Source of the DNA: Euonymus europaeus
Lineage: Eukaryota; Streptophyta; Magnoliopsida; Celastrales; Celastraceae
Reading direction: 5' to 3'
Length of the DNA: 64,000 nt
Assembly: GCA_963580455.1 (NCBI GenBank)
Contig: OY756962.1
Span: forward strand, 17,068,001-17,132,000
The notes beneath the pieces are model-generated. The model was given only the letters and a program-made list of their open reading frames with translations, did no database searches and had not been told where the DNA came from. Positions within the stretch are counted from its first letter, which is position 1. Every line of letters begins with the position of its first letter. Positions 1 through 11,679 of this stretch are shown here, in pieces. A program made the translations under genes and the position numbers.

Positions 1-1117
1 TCTCTATGGAGGGGCTTTTAACGGTTTTCTCCATTTCTCATAGAAAGATGGCGTTTATCATCGAAATAATCTAGTTAGCTTATACTCGTTAAATTTGACA
101 AAGAAGAACAATAAAAAGTCTATCCGAGCAACTTTGTTGGTCCGAAGTTGCTCAACTCTCTCTATGGAGGAGCTTTTAACGGTTTTGTCCATTTGTCATA
201 GAAAGATGGTGTTTTAGCATTGAAATAATCTAGGAAGCTTATACTCGTAAAATTTGACATAGAAGAACAATAAAAAGTGTATCGCGAGCAACTTTGTTGG
301 TCCGAAGTTGCTCAACTCTCTCAATGGAGGAGCTTTTAACGGTTTTGTCCATTTCTCATAGAAAGTAGGTGATTTGTAATCGAAATAATCTTGGAAGCTT
401 ATACTCATAAAATTTGACATAGAATAACAATAAAAAGTGTACACCGAGCAACTTTGATGGTTCGAAGTTGCTCAACTCTCTCTATGGAGATGCTTTTAAC
501 GGCTTTCTCCATTTTTCATAGAAGGATGGTGTTTTAGCATCGAAATAATCTAGGAAGCTTATACTCGTAAAATTTGACATATAAGAAAAATAAAAAGAGT
601 ATCCCGAGCAACTTTGTTGCTCCGAAGTTGCTCAACACTCTCTATGGAGGAGCTTTTAACGGTTTTGTCCATTTGTCATAGAAAGATGGTGTTTTAGCAT
701 CGAAATAATCTAGGAAGCTTATACTCGTAAAACTTGACAAAAAAGAACAATAAAAAGTGTTTACCGAGCAACTTTGTTGGTCCGAAGTTGCTCAATTCTC
801 TCTATGGATGAGCTTTTAACTATTTTGTCCATTTGTAATAAAAAGTTGGTGTTTTTGCATCGAAATAATCTTGGAAGCTTATACTTGTAAAATTTGACAT
901 AGAAGAACAATAAAAATTGTACACCGAGCAATTTTGATGGTCCGAAGTTTCTCAACTCTCTCTATGGAGGAGCTTTTAACCGTTTTGTCCATTTGTCGTA
1001 AAAAGTTCGTTTTTTGGCATCGAAATAATCTAGGAAGCTTATACTCGTAAAATTTGACATAGAAGAACAATAACAAGTGTACACGGAGCAACTTTGATGG
1101 TCCGAAGTTGATCGACT
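1..1117 (+). repeat. 160-bp satellite array, left edge (mixed A/B/C/D monomers)
   Basis: Seven consecutive 160-bp monomers; the first lacks about three bases at the window edge. The order by eye is A, A, B, A, A, D-like, C. Each unit runs from CTCTCTATGG through an AAGCTT site to the paired GAGCAACTT/AAGTTGCTC arms. Substitutions between neighbours are more frequent than in the middle of the window, and no kilobase-scale near-identical copy of this stretch is obvious. That suggests an older, less recently homogenised part of the array. There is no gene here: stop codons interrupt every frame within one or two monomers. Confidence 0.93.
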
Positions 1118-2877
1118 CTCTCTATGGAGGGGCTTTTAACGGTTTTGTCCATTTGTGATAAAAAGTTGGTGTTTTGGCAACGAAATAATCTTGGAAGCTT
1201 ATACTCGTAAAATTTTACATAGAAGAACAATAAAAAGTGTACACCGAGCACCTTTGATGGTCCGAAGTTGCTCAAGTCTCTCTATGGAGGAGCTTTTAAC
1301 GGTTTTGTCCATTTGTCGTAAAAAATTTATTTTTTGGCATGGAAATAATCTAGGAAGCTTATACACATAAAATTTAACATAGAAGAACAATAAAAAGTGT
1401 ACATCGAACAACTTTGATGGTTCGAAGTTGCTCCACACTCTCTACGGAGGAGCTTTTAACAGTTTTGTCCATTTCTCATAGAAAGTTGGTGATTTATCAT
1501 GGAAATAATCTTGGAAGATTATACTCGTAAAATTTGACATAGAAGAACAATAACAAGTGTACACCGAGCAACTTTGGTGGTCCGAAGTTGCTCAACTCTC
1601 TCTATGGAGGAGCTTTTAACGATTTTGTCCATTTGTCATAGAAGGATGGTGTTTTAGCATCGAATTATTCTAGGAAGCTTATCCTCGTAAAAGTTGACAT
1701 AGAAGAACAATAAAAAGTATATCGTGAGCAACTTTGTTGGTCCGAAGTTGCTCAACTCTCTCTATGGAGGAGATTTTAACGGTTTTCTCCATTTGTGATA
1801 AAAAGATGGTGTTTTGGCAACGAAATAATCTTGGAAGCTTATACTCGTAAAATTTGACATAGAAGAACAATAAAAAGTGTACACCGAGTACCTTTGATGG
1901 TCCGAAGTTGCTCAAGTCTCTCTATGGAGGAGCTTTTAACGGTTTTGTCCATTTGTCGTAAAAAGTTCATTTTTTGGTATGGAAATAATCTAGGAAGCTT
2001 ATACTCATAAAATTTAACATAGAAGAAAAATAAAAAGTGTACATCGAACAACTTTGATGGTTCGAAGTTGCTCCACACTCTCTGCGGAGGAGCTTTTAAC
2101 AGTTTTGTCCATTTCTCATAGAAAGTTGGTGATTTGTAATCGAAATAATCTTGAAAGATTATACTCGTAAAATTTGACATAGAAGAACAATAACAAGTGT
2201 ACACCGAGCAACTTTGATGGTCCGAAGTTGCTCAACTCTCTCTACGGAGGAGCTTTTAACGATTTTGTCCATTTGTCGTAGAAGGATGGTATTTTAGCAT
2301 CGAATTAATCTAGGAAGCTTATCCTCGTAAAATTTGACATAGAAGAACAATAAAAAGTATATCGCGAGCAACTTTGTTGGTCCGAAGTTGCTCAACTCTC
2401 TCTATGGAGGAGATTTTAACGGTTTTGTACATTTGTGATAAAAAGTTGGTGTTTTGTTATCGAAATAATCATGGAAGCTTATACTCGTAAAATTTGACAT
2501 AGAAGAACAATAAAAAGTGTACACCGAGCACCTTTGATGGTCCGAAGTTGCTCAAGTCTCTCAATGGAGGTGCTTTTAACGGTTTTGTCCATTTGTCGTA
2601 AAAAGTTCATTTTTTGGTATGGAAATAATCTAGGAAGCTTATACTCATAAAATTTAACATAGAAGAACAATAAAAAGTGTACATCAAACAACTTTGATGG
2701 TTCGAAGTTGCTTCACACTCTCTACGGAGGAGCTTTTAACGGTTTTGTCCATTTCTCATAGAAAGTTTTTGATTTGGAATCGAAATAATCTCGGAAGCTT
2801 ATACTCGTAAAATTTGACATAAATGAACAATAAAAACTGTACACCGAACAACTTTGATGGTCCGAAGTTGTTCAACT
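1118..2877 (+). repeat. 640-bp D-C-B-A tetrameric higher-order repeat (2.75 units)
   Basis: The monomers follow a fixed order: D (GTGATAAAAAG), C (TCGTAAAAA...TTTTTTGG), B (CTCATAGAAAGTTGGTGATT), A (TCATAGAAGGATGG). Full tetramers are at 1118-1757 and 1758-2397, followed by D, C and B to 2877. Equivalent positions recur every 640 bp; for example, the C-type TTTAACATAG followed by a TTCGAAG loop and CTCCACACTC recurs at that spacing. Copies differ by many point changes, so this tetramer is old compared with the near-identical blocks further right. The same order is seen at 40159-40798 and 51192-51831. Confidence 0.85.
2846..2873. other. Dyad with paired arm changes (GAACAACTT / AAGTTGTTC)
   Basis: Both arms differ from the consensus at facing positions (G to A in the left arm, C to T in the right), so the nine-base complementarity is kept. 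The loop is TGATGGTCCG. Confidence 0.8.
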
Positions 2878-5800
2878 CTTTCTATGGAGAAGATTTTAAA
2901 GGTTTTATCCATTTGCGTAAAAAGTTCATTTTTGGGCATCGAAATAATCTAGGAAGCTTATACTCATAAAATTAAACATAGAGAAACAATAAAAAGTGTA
3001 CATCGAGCAACTTTAATGGTTCGAAGTTGCTCAACTCTCTCTATGTAGGGGCTTTTAACGGTTTTCTCCATTTGTCATAGAAAGATGGTGTTTTAGCATC
3101 GAAATAATCTAGGAATCTTATACTCGTAAAATTTGACATAGAAGAACAATAAAAAGTGTATCGAGAGCAACTTTGTTGGTCCGAAGTTGCTCAACTCTCT
3201 CTATGGAGGAGTTTTTAACGGTTTTGTCCATTTCCCATAGAAAGTTGGTGATTTGGAATCGAAATAATCTTGGAAGCTTATACTCATAAAATTTGACATA
3301 GAATAACAATAAAAAGTGTACACGGAGCAACTTTGATGGTCCGAAGTTGCTCAACACTCTCTATGGAGGTGCTTCTAACGGTTTTGTCCATTTCTCATAG
3401 AAAATTGGTGACTTGAAATCGAAATAATCTTGGAAGATTATACTCGTAAAATTTGACGTAGAAGAACAATTAAAAGTGTACACCGAGCAACTTTGATGGT
3501 CCGAAGTTCCTCAACTCTCTCTATGGAGGAGCTTTTAGCGATTTTGTCCATTTGTCATAGAAAGATGGTGTTTTAGCATCGAAATAATCTAGAAAGCTTA
3601 TACTCGTAAAATTTGACATAGAAGAACAATAAAAAGTGTATCGAGAGCAACTTTGTTGGTCCGAAGTTGCTCAACTCTATCTATGGAGGAGTTTTTAACG
3701 GTTTTGTCCATTTCTCATAGAAAGTTGTTGATTTGGAATCGAAATAGTCTTGGAAGCTTATACTCAAAAAATTTCACATAGAATAACAATAAAAAGTGTA
3801 CACCGAGCAACTTTGATGGTCCGAAGTCGCTCAACTCTCTCTATGGAGGAGCTTTTAACGGTTTTCTCCATTTGTCATAGCAAGATGGTGTTTTAGCATC
3901 GAAATAATCTAGGAAGCTTATACTCGTTAAATTTGACAAAGAAGAACAATAAAAAGTCTATCCCGAGCAACTTTGTTGGTCGGAAGTTGTTCAACTCTCT
4001 CTATGGAGGAGCTTTTAACGGTTTTGTCCATTTGTCATAGAAAGACGGTGTTTTAGCGTCGAAATAATCTAGGAAGCTTATACTAGTAAAATTTGACATA
4101 GAAGAACAATAAAAAGTGTATCGCGAGCAACTTTGTTGGTCCGAACTTACTCAACTCTCTCTATGGAGGATCTTTTAACGGTTTTGTCCATTTCTCATAG
4201 AAAGTTGGCGATTTGGAATCGAAATAATCTTGGAATCTTATACTCATAAAACTTGACATAGAATAATAATAAAAAGTGTACACCGAGCAACTTTGATGGT
4301 CCGAAGTTGCTCAACTCTCTCTATGGAGGGGCTTTTAACGGTTTTCTCCATTTGTCATAGATAGATGGTGTTTTAGCATCGAAATAATCTAGGAAGCTTA
4401 TACTCGTAAAATTTGACATAGAAGAACAATAAAAAGTGTATCGCGAGCAACTTTGTTGGTCCGAAGTTGCTCAACTCTCTCTATGGTGGAGCTTTAAACG
4501 GGTTTGTACATTTCTCGTAGAAAGTTGGTGATTTGGAATCGAAATAATCTTGGAAGCTTATACTCGTAAAATCTGACATAGAATAACAATAAAAAGTGTA
4601 CACGGAGCAACTTTGATGGTCCGAAGTTGCTCAACTCTCTCTATGGAGGGGTTTTTAACGGTTTTCTCCATTTGTCATAGAAGGATGGTGTTTTAGCATC
4701 GAAATAATCTAGGAAGCTTATACTCATAAAATTTGACATAGAAGAACAACTAAAAGTGTATCGCGAGCAACTTTGTTGGTCCGAAGTTGCTCAACTCTCT
4801 CTATGGAAGAGCTTTTAACGGTTTTGTCCATTTCTCATAGAAAGTTGGTGACTTGGAATCGAAATAATCTTGGAAGATTATACTCGTAAAATTTGACATA
4901 GAAGAACAATTAAAAGTGTACACCGAGCAACTTTGATGGTCCGAAGTTCCTCAACTCTCTCTATGGAGGAGCTTTTAACGATTTTCTCCATTTGTCATAG
5001 AAAGATGGTGTTTTATCATGAAAATAATCTAGAAAGCTTATACTCGTAAAATTTGACATAGAAGAACAATAAAAAGTGTATCGAGAGCAACTTTGATGGT
5101 CCGAAGTTCCTCAACTCTCTCTATGGGGGAGCTTTTAACGATTTTGTCTATTTGTCATAGAAGGATGGTGTTTTAGCATCGAAATAATCTAGGAAGCTTA
5201 TACTCGTAAAATTTGACATAGAAGAACAATAAAAAGTGTATCGAGAGCAACTTTGTTGGTCCGAAGTTGCTCAACTCTCTCTATGGAGGAGTTTTTAACG
5301 GTTTTGTCCATTTCCCATAGAAAGTTGGTGATTTGGAATCGAAATAATCTTGGAAGCTTATACTCATAAAATTTGACATAGAATAACAATAAAAAGTGTA
5401 CACGGAGCAACTTTGATGGTCCGAAGTTGCTCAACTCTCTCTATGGAGGGGCTTTTAACGGTTTTCTCCATTTGTCATAGAAAGATGGTGTTTTAGCATC
5501 GAAATAATCTAGGAAGCATATACTCGTAAAATTTGACATAGAAGAATAATAAAAATTGTATCGAGAGCAACTTTGATGGTCCGAAGTTCCTCAACTCTTT
5601 CTATGGAGGAGCTTTTAACGATTTCGTCCATTTGTCATAGAAAGATGTTGTTTTAGCATCGAAATAATCTAGGAAGCTTATACTCGTAAAATTTGACGTA
5701 GAAGAACAATAAAAATTGTATCGAGAGCAACTTTGTTGGTCCGAAGTTGCTCAACTCTCTTTGGAGGAGTTTTTAATGGTTTTATCCATTTCCATTAGAA

Positions 5801-6155
5801 AGTTGGTGATTTGGAATCGAAATAATCTTGGAAGATTATACTCGTAAAATTTTACACAGAAGAACAATTAAAAGTGTACACCGAGCAACTTTGATGGTCC
5901 GAAGTTGCTCAACTCTCTCTATGGAGGAGCTTTTAACGGGTTTGTCCATTTCTCATAGAAAGTCGGTGATTTGAAATCGAAATAATCTTGGAAGCTTATA
6001 CTCGTAAAATTTGACATAGAATAACAGTAAAAAGTGTACACGGAGCAACTTTGATGGTCCGAAGTTCCTCAACTCTCTCTATGGAGGAGCTTTTTACGAT
6101 TTTGTCCTTTTGTCATAGAAGGATGGAGTTTTAGCATCGAAATAATCTAGGAAGC

Positions 6156-6158
6156 TTA
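6156..6158. other. Empty paralogous MITE target site
   Basis: The monomer around this TTA is a close relative of the one hit by the MITE. Both share the rare variants GCTTTTTACGATTTT, GTCCTTTTGTCATAG and a downstream AAAAATTGTATCGAG. Here the monomer is intact and has no insertion, so it represents the pre-insertion state. Confidence 0.7.
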
Positions 6159-7270
6159 TACTCGTAAAATTTGATATAGAAGAACAATAAAAATTGTATC
6201 GAGAGCAACTTTGTTGGTCCGAAGTTGCTCAACTCTCCCTATGGAGTAGTTTTTAACGGTTTTGTCTATTTCCCATAGAAAGTTGGTGATTTGGAATCGA
6301 AATAGTCTTGGAAGCTTATACTCATAAAATTTCACATAGAATAACAATAAAAAGTGTACACGGAGCAACTTTGATGGTCCGAAGTTGCTCAACTCTGTCT
6401 ATGGTGGGGCTTTTAACGGTTTTTTCCATTTGTCATAGAAAGATGGTGTTTTAGCATCGAAATAATCTAGGAAGCTTATACTCGTAAAATTTGACATTGA
6501 AGAACAATAGAAAGTGTATCGCGAGCAACTTTGTTGGTCCGAAGTTGCTCAACTCTCTCTATGGAGGAGCTTTTAACGGGTTTGTCCATTTCTCATAGAA
6601 AGTTGGTGATTTGGAATCGAAATAATCTTGGAAGCTTATACTCGTAAAATTTGACATAGAATAACAATAAAAAGTTTACACGGAGCAACTTTGATGGTCC
6701 GAAGTTGCTCAACTCTCTCTATGGAGGGGTTTTTAACGGTTTTCTCCATTTGTCATAGAAGGATGGTGTTTTAGCATCGAAATAATCTAGGAAGCTTATA
6801 CTCGTAAAATTTGACATAGAAGAACAATAAAAAGTGTATCGCGAGAAACTTTGTTGGTCCGAAGTTGCTCAACTCTCTCTATGGAAGAGCTTTTAACGGT
6901 TTTGTCCATTTCTCATAGAAAGTTGGTGACTTGGAATCGAAATAATCTTGGAAGATTATACTCGTAAAATTTTACACAGAAGAACAATTAATAGTGTACA
7001 CCGAGCAACTTTGATGGTCCGAAGTTCCTCAACTCTCTCTATGGAGGAGCTTTTAACGATTTTGTCCATTTGTCATAGAAAGATGGTGTTTTGGAAATAA
7101 TCTAGAAAGCTTATACTCGTAAAATTTGACATAGATGAACAATAAAAAGTGTATCAAGAGCAACTTTGATGGTCCAAAGTTCCTCAACTCTCTCTATGGA
7201 GGAGCTTTTTACGATTTTGTCCTTTTGTCATAGAAGGATGGTGTTTTAGCATCGAAATAATCTAGGAAGC

Positions 7271-7273
7271 TTA
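7271..7273. repeat. Target-site duplication, left copy (TTA)
   Basis: The uninterrupted monomer reads GGAAGCTTATACTCG at this point. Here GGAAGC is followed by TTA and then the element; on the far side TTA recurs before TACTCG. Removing the element and one TTA restores the exact monomer sequence. Confidence 0.88.
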
Positions 7274-7809
7274 GAGTGTGTTTGGAACATGTTTCCAAAA
7301 CTATTTTTTGTTTTTCAAAATAGAAAACTTGATGAAAATTCATTTGGGTGTTACAGTTTTTGAAAACAGTTTTTCAGAATTGTGTTTTTGAAAACAGAAA
7401 ATCGAAAACAACTAAATCATGTTTTGGAGAATTTTGAAAATAGATTGATGGCATTTTTGTGAATAAATTGAAATTCATTTTTTTTCCTCTTGCTCTACTT
7501 CTTCCTCCCTTTCTTATTAGTTGTTACGATATCTTCTCTCTCCAACTCTTCTCTCCCTTGTCTCTTTTTCATTATCTCTCCAAATTTATTTGATTTACTT
7601 TTCATCATTGTTCATTACTCTTCTTGTTATATTATATAACTAATCTTATTTTGTGTCTAAACTTTGTATTTTTTATTTAGAAAACAATTTACAAATGACA
7701 TAAGCCAAATGAATTTTTAACACTTCATTCATTTTAAAAACTGTTTCTGAAAACTACACTCAAAATCGTTTTTAATTATTAAAAACAAAAACAATATCCA
7801 AACATACTC
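7274..7809. mobile_element. Tourist-like (PIF/Harbinger) MITE, 536 bp, inserted in a satellite monomer
   Basis: This is the only non-satellite DNA in the window. The left end reads GAGTGTGTTTGGA; the reverse complement of the right end reads GAGTATGTTTGGA, so the terminal inverted repeats match at 12 of 13 positions. A 3-bp TTA duplication flanks it. A TWA duplication with a G-rich TIR of this form is the usual signature of PIF/Harbinger Tourist-like MITEs. Imperfect inverted similarity continues inward: GTTTTTGAAAACAGTTTTT-like blocks on the left face GTTTTCAGAAACAG-like blocks on the right when complemented. The centre is AT-rich with a pyrimidine tract near 7480-7520. There is no transposase and no open frame of useful length, so it is non-autonomous. 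Strand is undefined. A different DNA-transposon family with the same TSD length is possible but less likely. Confidence 0.83.
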
Positions 7810-7812
7810 TTA
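7810..7812. repeat. Target-site duplication, right copy (TTA)
   Basis: This TTA directly follows the right terminal inverted repeat and precedes TACTCGTAAAA, the continuation of the interrupted monomer. It pairs with the copy on the left side of the element. Confidence 0.88.
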
Positions 7813-8289
7813 TACTCGTAAAATTTGACATAGAAGAACAATAAAAATTGTATCGAGAGCAACTTTGTTGGTCCGAAGTTGCTCAACTCTCTCTATGGAG
7901 TAGTTTTTAACGGTTTTTTCCATTTCCCATAGAAAGTTGGTGATTTGGAATCGAAATAGTCTTGGAAGCTAATACTCATAAAATTTCACATAGAATAACA
8001 ATAAAAAGTGTACACCGAGCAACTTTGATGGTCCGAAGTTGCTCAACTCTCTCTATGGAGGGGCTTTTAACGATTTTGTCCATTTGTCATAGAAAGATGC
8101 TGTTTTAGCATGGAAATAATCTAGAAAGCTTATACTCGTAAAATTTGACATAGAAGAACAATAAAAGGTGTATCAAGAGCAACTTTGATGGTCCGAAGTT
8201 CCTCAACTCTCTCTATGGAGGAGCTTTTTACGATTTTGTCCTTTTGTCATAGAAGGATGGTGTTTTAGCATCGAAATAATCTAGGAAGC

Positions 8290-8292
8290 TTA
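8290..8292. other. Second empty paralogous MITE target site
   Basis: This is the closest paralog of the interrupted monomer. The sequence from about 8170 to 8420 matches about 7150-7273 joined to 7813-7930, sharing TATCAAGAGC, GCTTTTTACG, AAAAATTGTATC and GGAGTAGTTTTTAACGG. The offset equals three monomers plus the element and its duplicated TTA. It is uninterrupted here, so the duplication either predates the insertion or came from an unoccupied copy. Confidence 0.75.
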
Positions 8293-9454
8293 TACTCGTA
8301 AAATTTGATATAGAAGAACAATAAAAATTGTATCGAGAGCAACTTTGTTGGTCCGAAGTTGCTCAACTCTCTCTATGGAGTAGTTTTTAACGGTTTTGTC
8401 CATTTCCCATAGAAAGTTGTTGATTTGGAATCGAAATAGTCTTGGAAGCTTATAATCATAAAATTTCACATAGAATAACAATAAAAAGTGTACACCGAGC
8501 AACTTTGTTGGTTTGAAGTTGCTCAACTCTCTCTATGGCGGAGCTTCTAAAGGTTTTGTCCATTTGTCATAGAAAGATGGTGTTTTAGCATCGAAATAAT
8601 CTAGGAAGCTTATACTCGTAAAATTTGACATAGAAGAACAATAGAAAGTGTATCGCGAGCAACTTTGTTGGTCCGAAGTTGCTCAACTCTCTCTATGGAG
8701 GAGCTTTTAACGGGTTTGTCCATTTCTCATAGAAAGTTGGTGATTTGGAATCGAAATAATCTTGGAAGCTTATACTCGTAAAATTTGACATAGAATAACA
8801 ATAAAAAGTTTACACGGAGCAACTTTGATGGTCCGAAGTTGCTCAACTCTCTCTATGGAGGGGTTTTTAACGGTTTTCTCCATTTGTCATAGAAGGATGG
8901 TGTTTTAGCATCGAAATAATCTAGGAAGCTTATACTCGTAAAATTTGACATAGAAGAACAATAAAAAGTGTATCGCGAGAAACTTTGTCGGTCCGAAGTT
9001 GCTCAACTCTCTCTATGGAAGAGCTTTTAACGGTTTTGTCCATTTCTCATAGAAAGTTGGTGACTTGGAATCGAAATAATCTTGGAAGATTATACTCGTA
9101 AAATTTTACACAGAAGAACAATTAATAGTGTACACCGAGCAACTTTGATGGTCCGAAGTTGCTCAACTCTCTCTATGGAGGGGCTTTTAACGGTTTTGTC
9201 CATTTGTCATAGAAAGATGGTGTTTTAGCATTGAAATAATCTAGGAAGCTTATACTCGTAAAATTTGACATAGAAGAACAATAAAAAGTGTATCGCGAGC
9301 AACTTTGTTGGTCCGAAGTTGCTCAACTCTCTCAATGGAGGAGCTTTTAACGGTTTTGTCCATTTCTCATAGAAAGTAGGTGATTTGTAATCGAAATAAT
9401 CTTGGAAGCTTATACTCATAAAATTTGACATAGAATAACAATAAAAAGTGTACA

Positions 9455-11050
9455 CCGAGCAACTTTGATGGTCGGAAGTTCCTCAACTCTCTCTATGGAG
9501 GAGCTTTTAAAGATTTTGTCCATTTGTCATAGAAAGATGGTGTTTTAGCATCGAAATAATCTAGAAAGCTTATACTCGTAAAATTTGACATATAAGAACA
9601 ATAAAAAGTGTATCGAGAGCAACTTTGTTGGTCCGAAGTTGCTCAACTCTCTCTATGGAGGAGTTTTTAACGGTTTTGTCCATTTCTCATAGAAAGTTGG
9701 TGATTTGGAATCGAAATAGTCTTGGAAGCTAATACTCATAAAATTTCACATAGAATAACAATAAAAAGTGTATACCGAGCAACTTTGATGGACCGAAGTT
9801 GCTCAACTCTCTCTATGGAGGAGCTTTTAACGGTTTTCTCCATTTGTCATAGAAAGATGGTGTTTTAGCTTCGAAATAATCTAGGAAGCTTATACTCGTA
9901 AAATTCGACATAGAAGAACAATAAAAAGTGTATCCCGAGCAACTTTGTTGGTCCGAAGTTGCTCAACTCTCTCTATGGAGGAGCTTTTAACGGTTTTGTC
10001 CATTTGTCATAGAAAGATGGTGTTTTTGCATCGAAATAATCTAGGAAGCTTATACTCGTAAAATTTGACAAAAAAGAACAATAAAAAGTGAATACCGAGC
10101 AACTTTTTTGGTCCGAAGTTGCTCAACTCTCTTTATGGAGGAGCTTTTAACTGTTTTGTCCATTTGTGATAAAAATTTGGTGTTTTGGCATCGAAGTAAT
10201 CTTGGAAGCTTATACTCGTAAAATTTGACATAGAAGAACAATAAAAAGTGTACCGAGAGAAACTTTGTTGGTCCAAAGTTGCTCAACTCTCTCTATGGAG
10301 GTGTTTTTAATGGTTTTGTCCATTTCCAATAGAAAGTTGGTGATTTGGAATCGAAATAATCTTGGAAGCTTATACTCATAAAATTTGACATAGAATAACA
10401 ATAAAAAGTGTACACGGAGCAACTTTGATGGTCCGAAGTTGCTCAACTCTCTCTATGGAGGGGCTTTTAACGGTTTTCTCCATTTGTCATAGAAGGATGG
10501 TGTTTCAGCATCGAAATAATCTAGGAAGCTTATACTCGTAAAATTTGACATAGAAGAACAATAAAAAGTGTATCCCGAGCAACTTTGTTGGTCCGAAGTT
10601 GCTCAACTCTCTCTATGGAGGGGATTTTAACGGTTTTCTCCATTTGTAATATAAAGATGGTGTTTTAGCATCGAAATAATCTAGGAATCTTATACTCGTA
10701 AAATTTGACATAGAAGAACAATAAAAAGTGTATCGAGAGCAACTTTGTTGGTCCGAAGTTGCTCAACTCTCTCTATGGAGGAGTTTTTAACGGTTTTGTC
10801 CATTTCCCATAGAAAGTTGGTGATTTGGAATCGAAATAATCTTTGAAGCTTATACTCATAAAATTTGACATAGAATAACAATAAAAAGTGTACACGGAGC
10901 AACTTTGATGGTCCGAAGTTGCTCAACTCTCTCTATGGAGGGGCTTTTAACGGTTTTCTCCATTTGTCATAGAAAGATGGTGTTTTAGCATCGAAATAAT
11001 CTAGGAAGCTTATACTCGTAAAATTTGACATAGAAGAACAATAAAAAGTG
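9455..11050 (+). repeat. Duplicated satellite segment, copy 1 (partner about 15672-17267)
   Basis: Every variant checked recurs 6217 bp downstream: GGTCGGAAGTTCC, CTTTTAAAGATTTTG, TTAGCTTCGAAAT, AAAATTCGACATAG, GTGAATACCGAG, CAACTTTTTTGGTCC and GGTCCAAAGTTG. Only scattered single-base differences separate the copies, such as GAAGTAATC near 10194 against GAAATAATC in the partner. The similarity stops before 9455, where the preceding monomer is B-like here but A-like in the partner. Confidence 0.85.
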
Positions 11051-11429
11051 TATCGCGAGCAACTTTGTTCGTCCGAAGTTGCTCAACTCTCTCTATGGAG
11101 GAGCTTTTAACGGGTTTGTCCATTTCTCATTGAAAGTTGGTGATTTGGAATCGAAATAATCTTGGAAGCTTATACTCATAAAATTTGACATAGAATAACA
11201 ATAAAAAGTGTACACGGAGCAACTTTGATGGTCCGAAGTTGCTCAACTCTCTCTATGGAGGGGCTTTTAACGGTTTTCTCCATTTGTCATAGAAGGATGG
11301 TGTTTTAGTATCGAAATAATCTAGGAAGCTTATACTCGTAAAATTTTACATAGAAGAACAATAAAAAGTGTAACGCGAGCAACTTTGTTGGTCCGAAGTT
11401 GCTCAACTCTCTCTATGGAGGAGCTTTTA

Positions 11430-11452
11430 ACGATTTTGTCCGAAGTTGGTGA
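11430..11452 (+). repeat. Monomer junction with 11-bp deletion (149-bp monomer)
   Basis: TTTTGTCC is followed directly by GAAGTTGGTG, lacking the usual ATTTCTCATAG stretch. The same junction occurs near 15590, 34457 and 37643, the last two with GAAGTCGGTG. The four are probably descendants of one event spread by duplication. The new joint GTCCGAAGT resembles the dyad loop region GGTCCGAAGTT, which hints at a template switch. Confidence 0.8.
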
Positions 11453-11679
11453 TTTGGAATCGAAATAATCTTGGAAGCTTATACTCATAAAATTTGACAT
11501 AGAATAACAATAAAAAGTGTACACGGAGCAACTTTGATGGTCCGAAGTTGCTCAACTCTCTCTATGGAGGGGCTTTTAACGGTTTTCAACATTTGTCATA
11601 GAAAGATGGTGTTTTAGCATCGAAATAATCCAGGAAGCTTATACTCGTAAAATTTGACATAGAAGAACAGTAAAAAGTG

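Larger units (their letters stand above)
2878..7273 (+). repeat. Diverged A/B satellite array up to the MITE
   Basis: About 27 monomers, nearly all A (TTTTAGCATCG, CTAGG) or B (TTTGGAATCG, CTTGG), often alternating as 320-bp dimers. One last C-like monomer lies near 2900-3030. Several units carry small indels that are rare elsewhere: a loss of about 2 bp in the CTCTCTATGG segment near 5758, and a 5-bp loss near 7090 that turns TTTTAGCATCGAAATAA into TTTTGGAAATAA. The stretch of about 6420-7015 is closely repeated at about 8555-9150, on the other side of the MITE. No coding or RNA gene is visible. Confidence 0.92.

Noticed and set aside
1118..1757. ATGGAG ... CTCCAT short inverted repeat around the start of many monomers.
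   Set aside because: Six-base arms with a 17-base loop, and half of the units have GTCCAT instead. Too weak and inconsistent to claim a structure.
7274..7809. Solo LTR or SINE instead of a MITE.
   Set aside because: Ends are inverted repeats of GAGTGTGTTTGGA type rather than TG...CA. The target duplication is 3 bp, not 4-6 or longer, and there is no poly-A tail or tRNA-like head.
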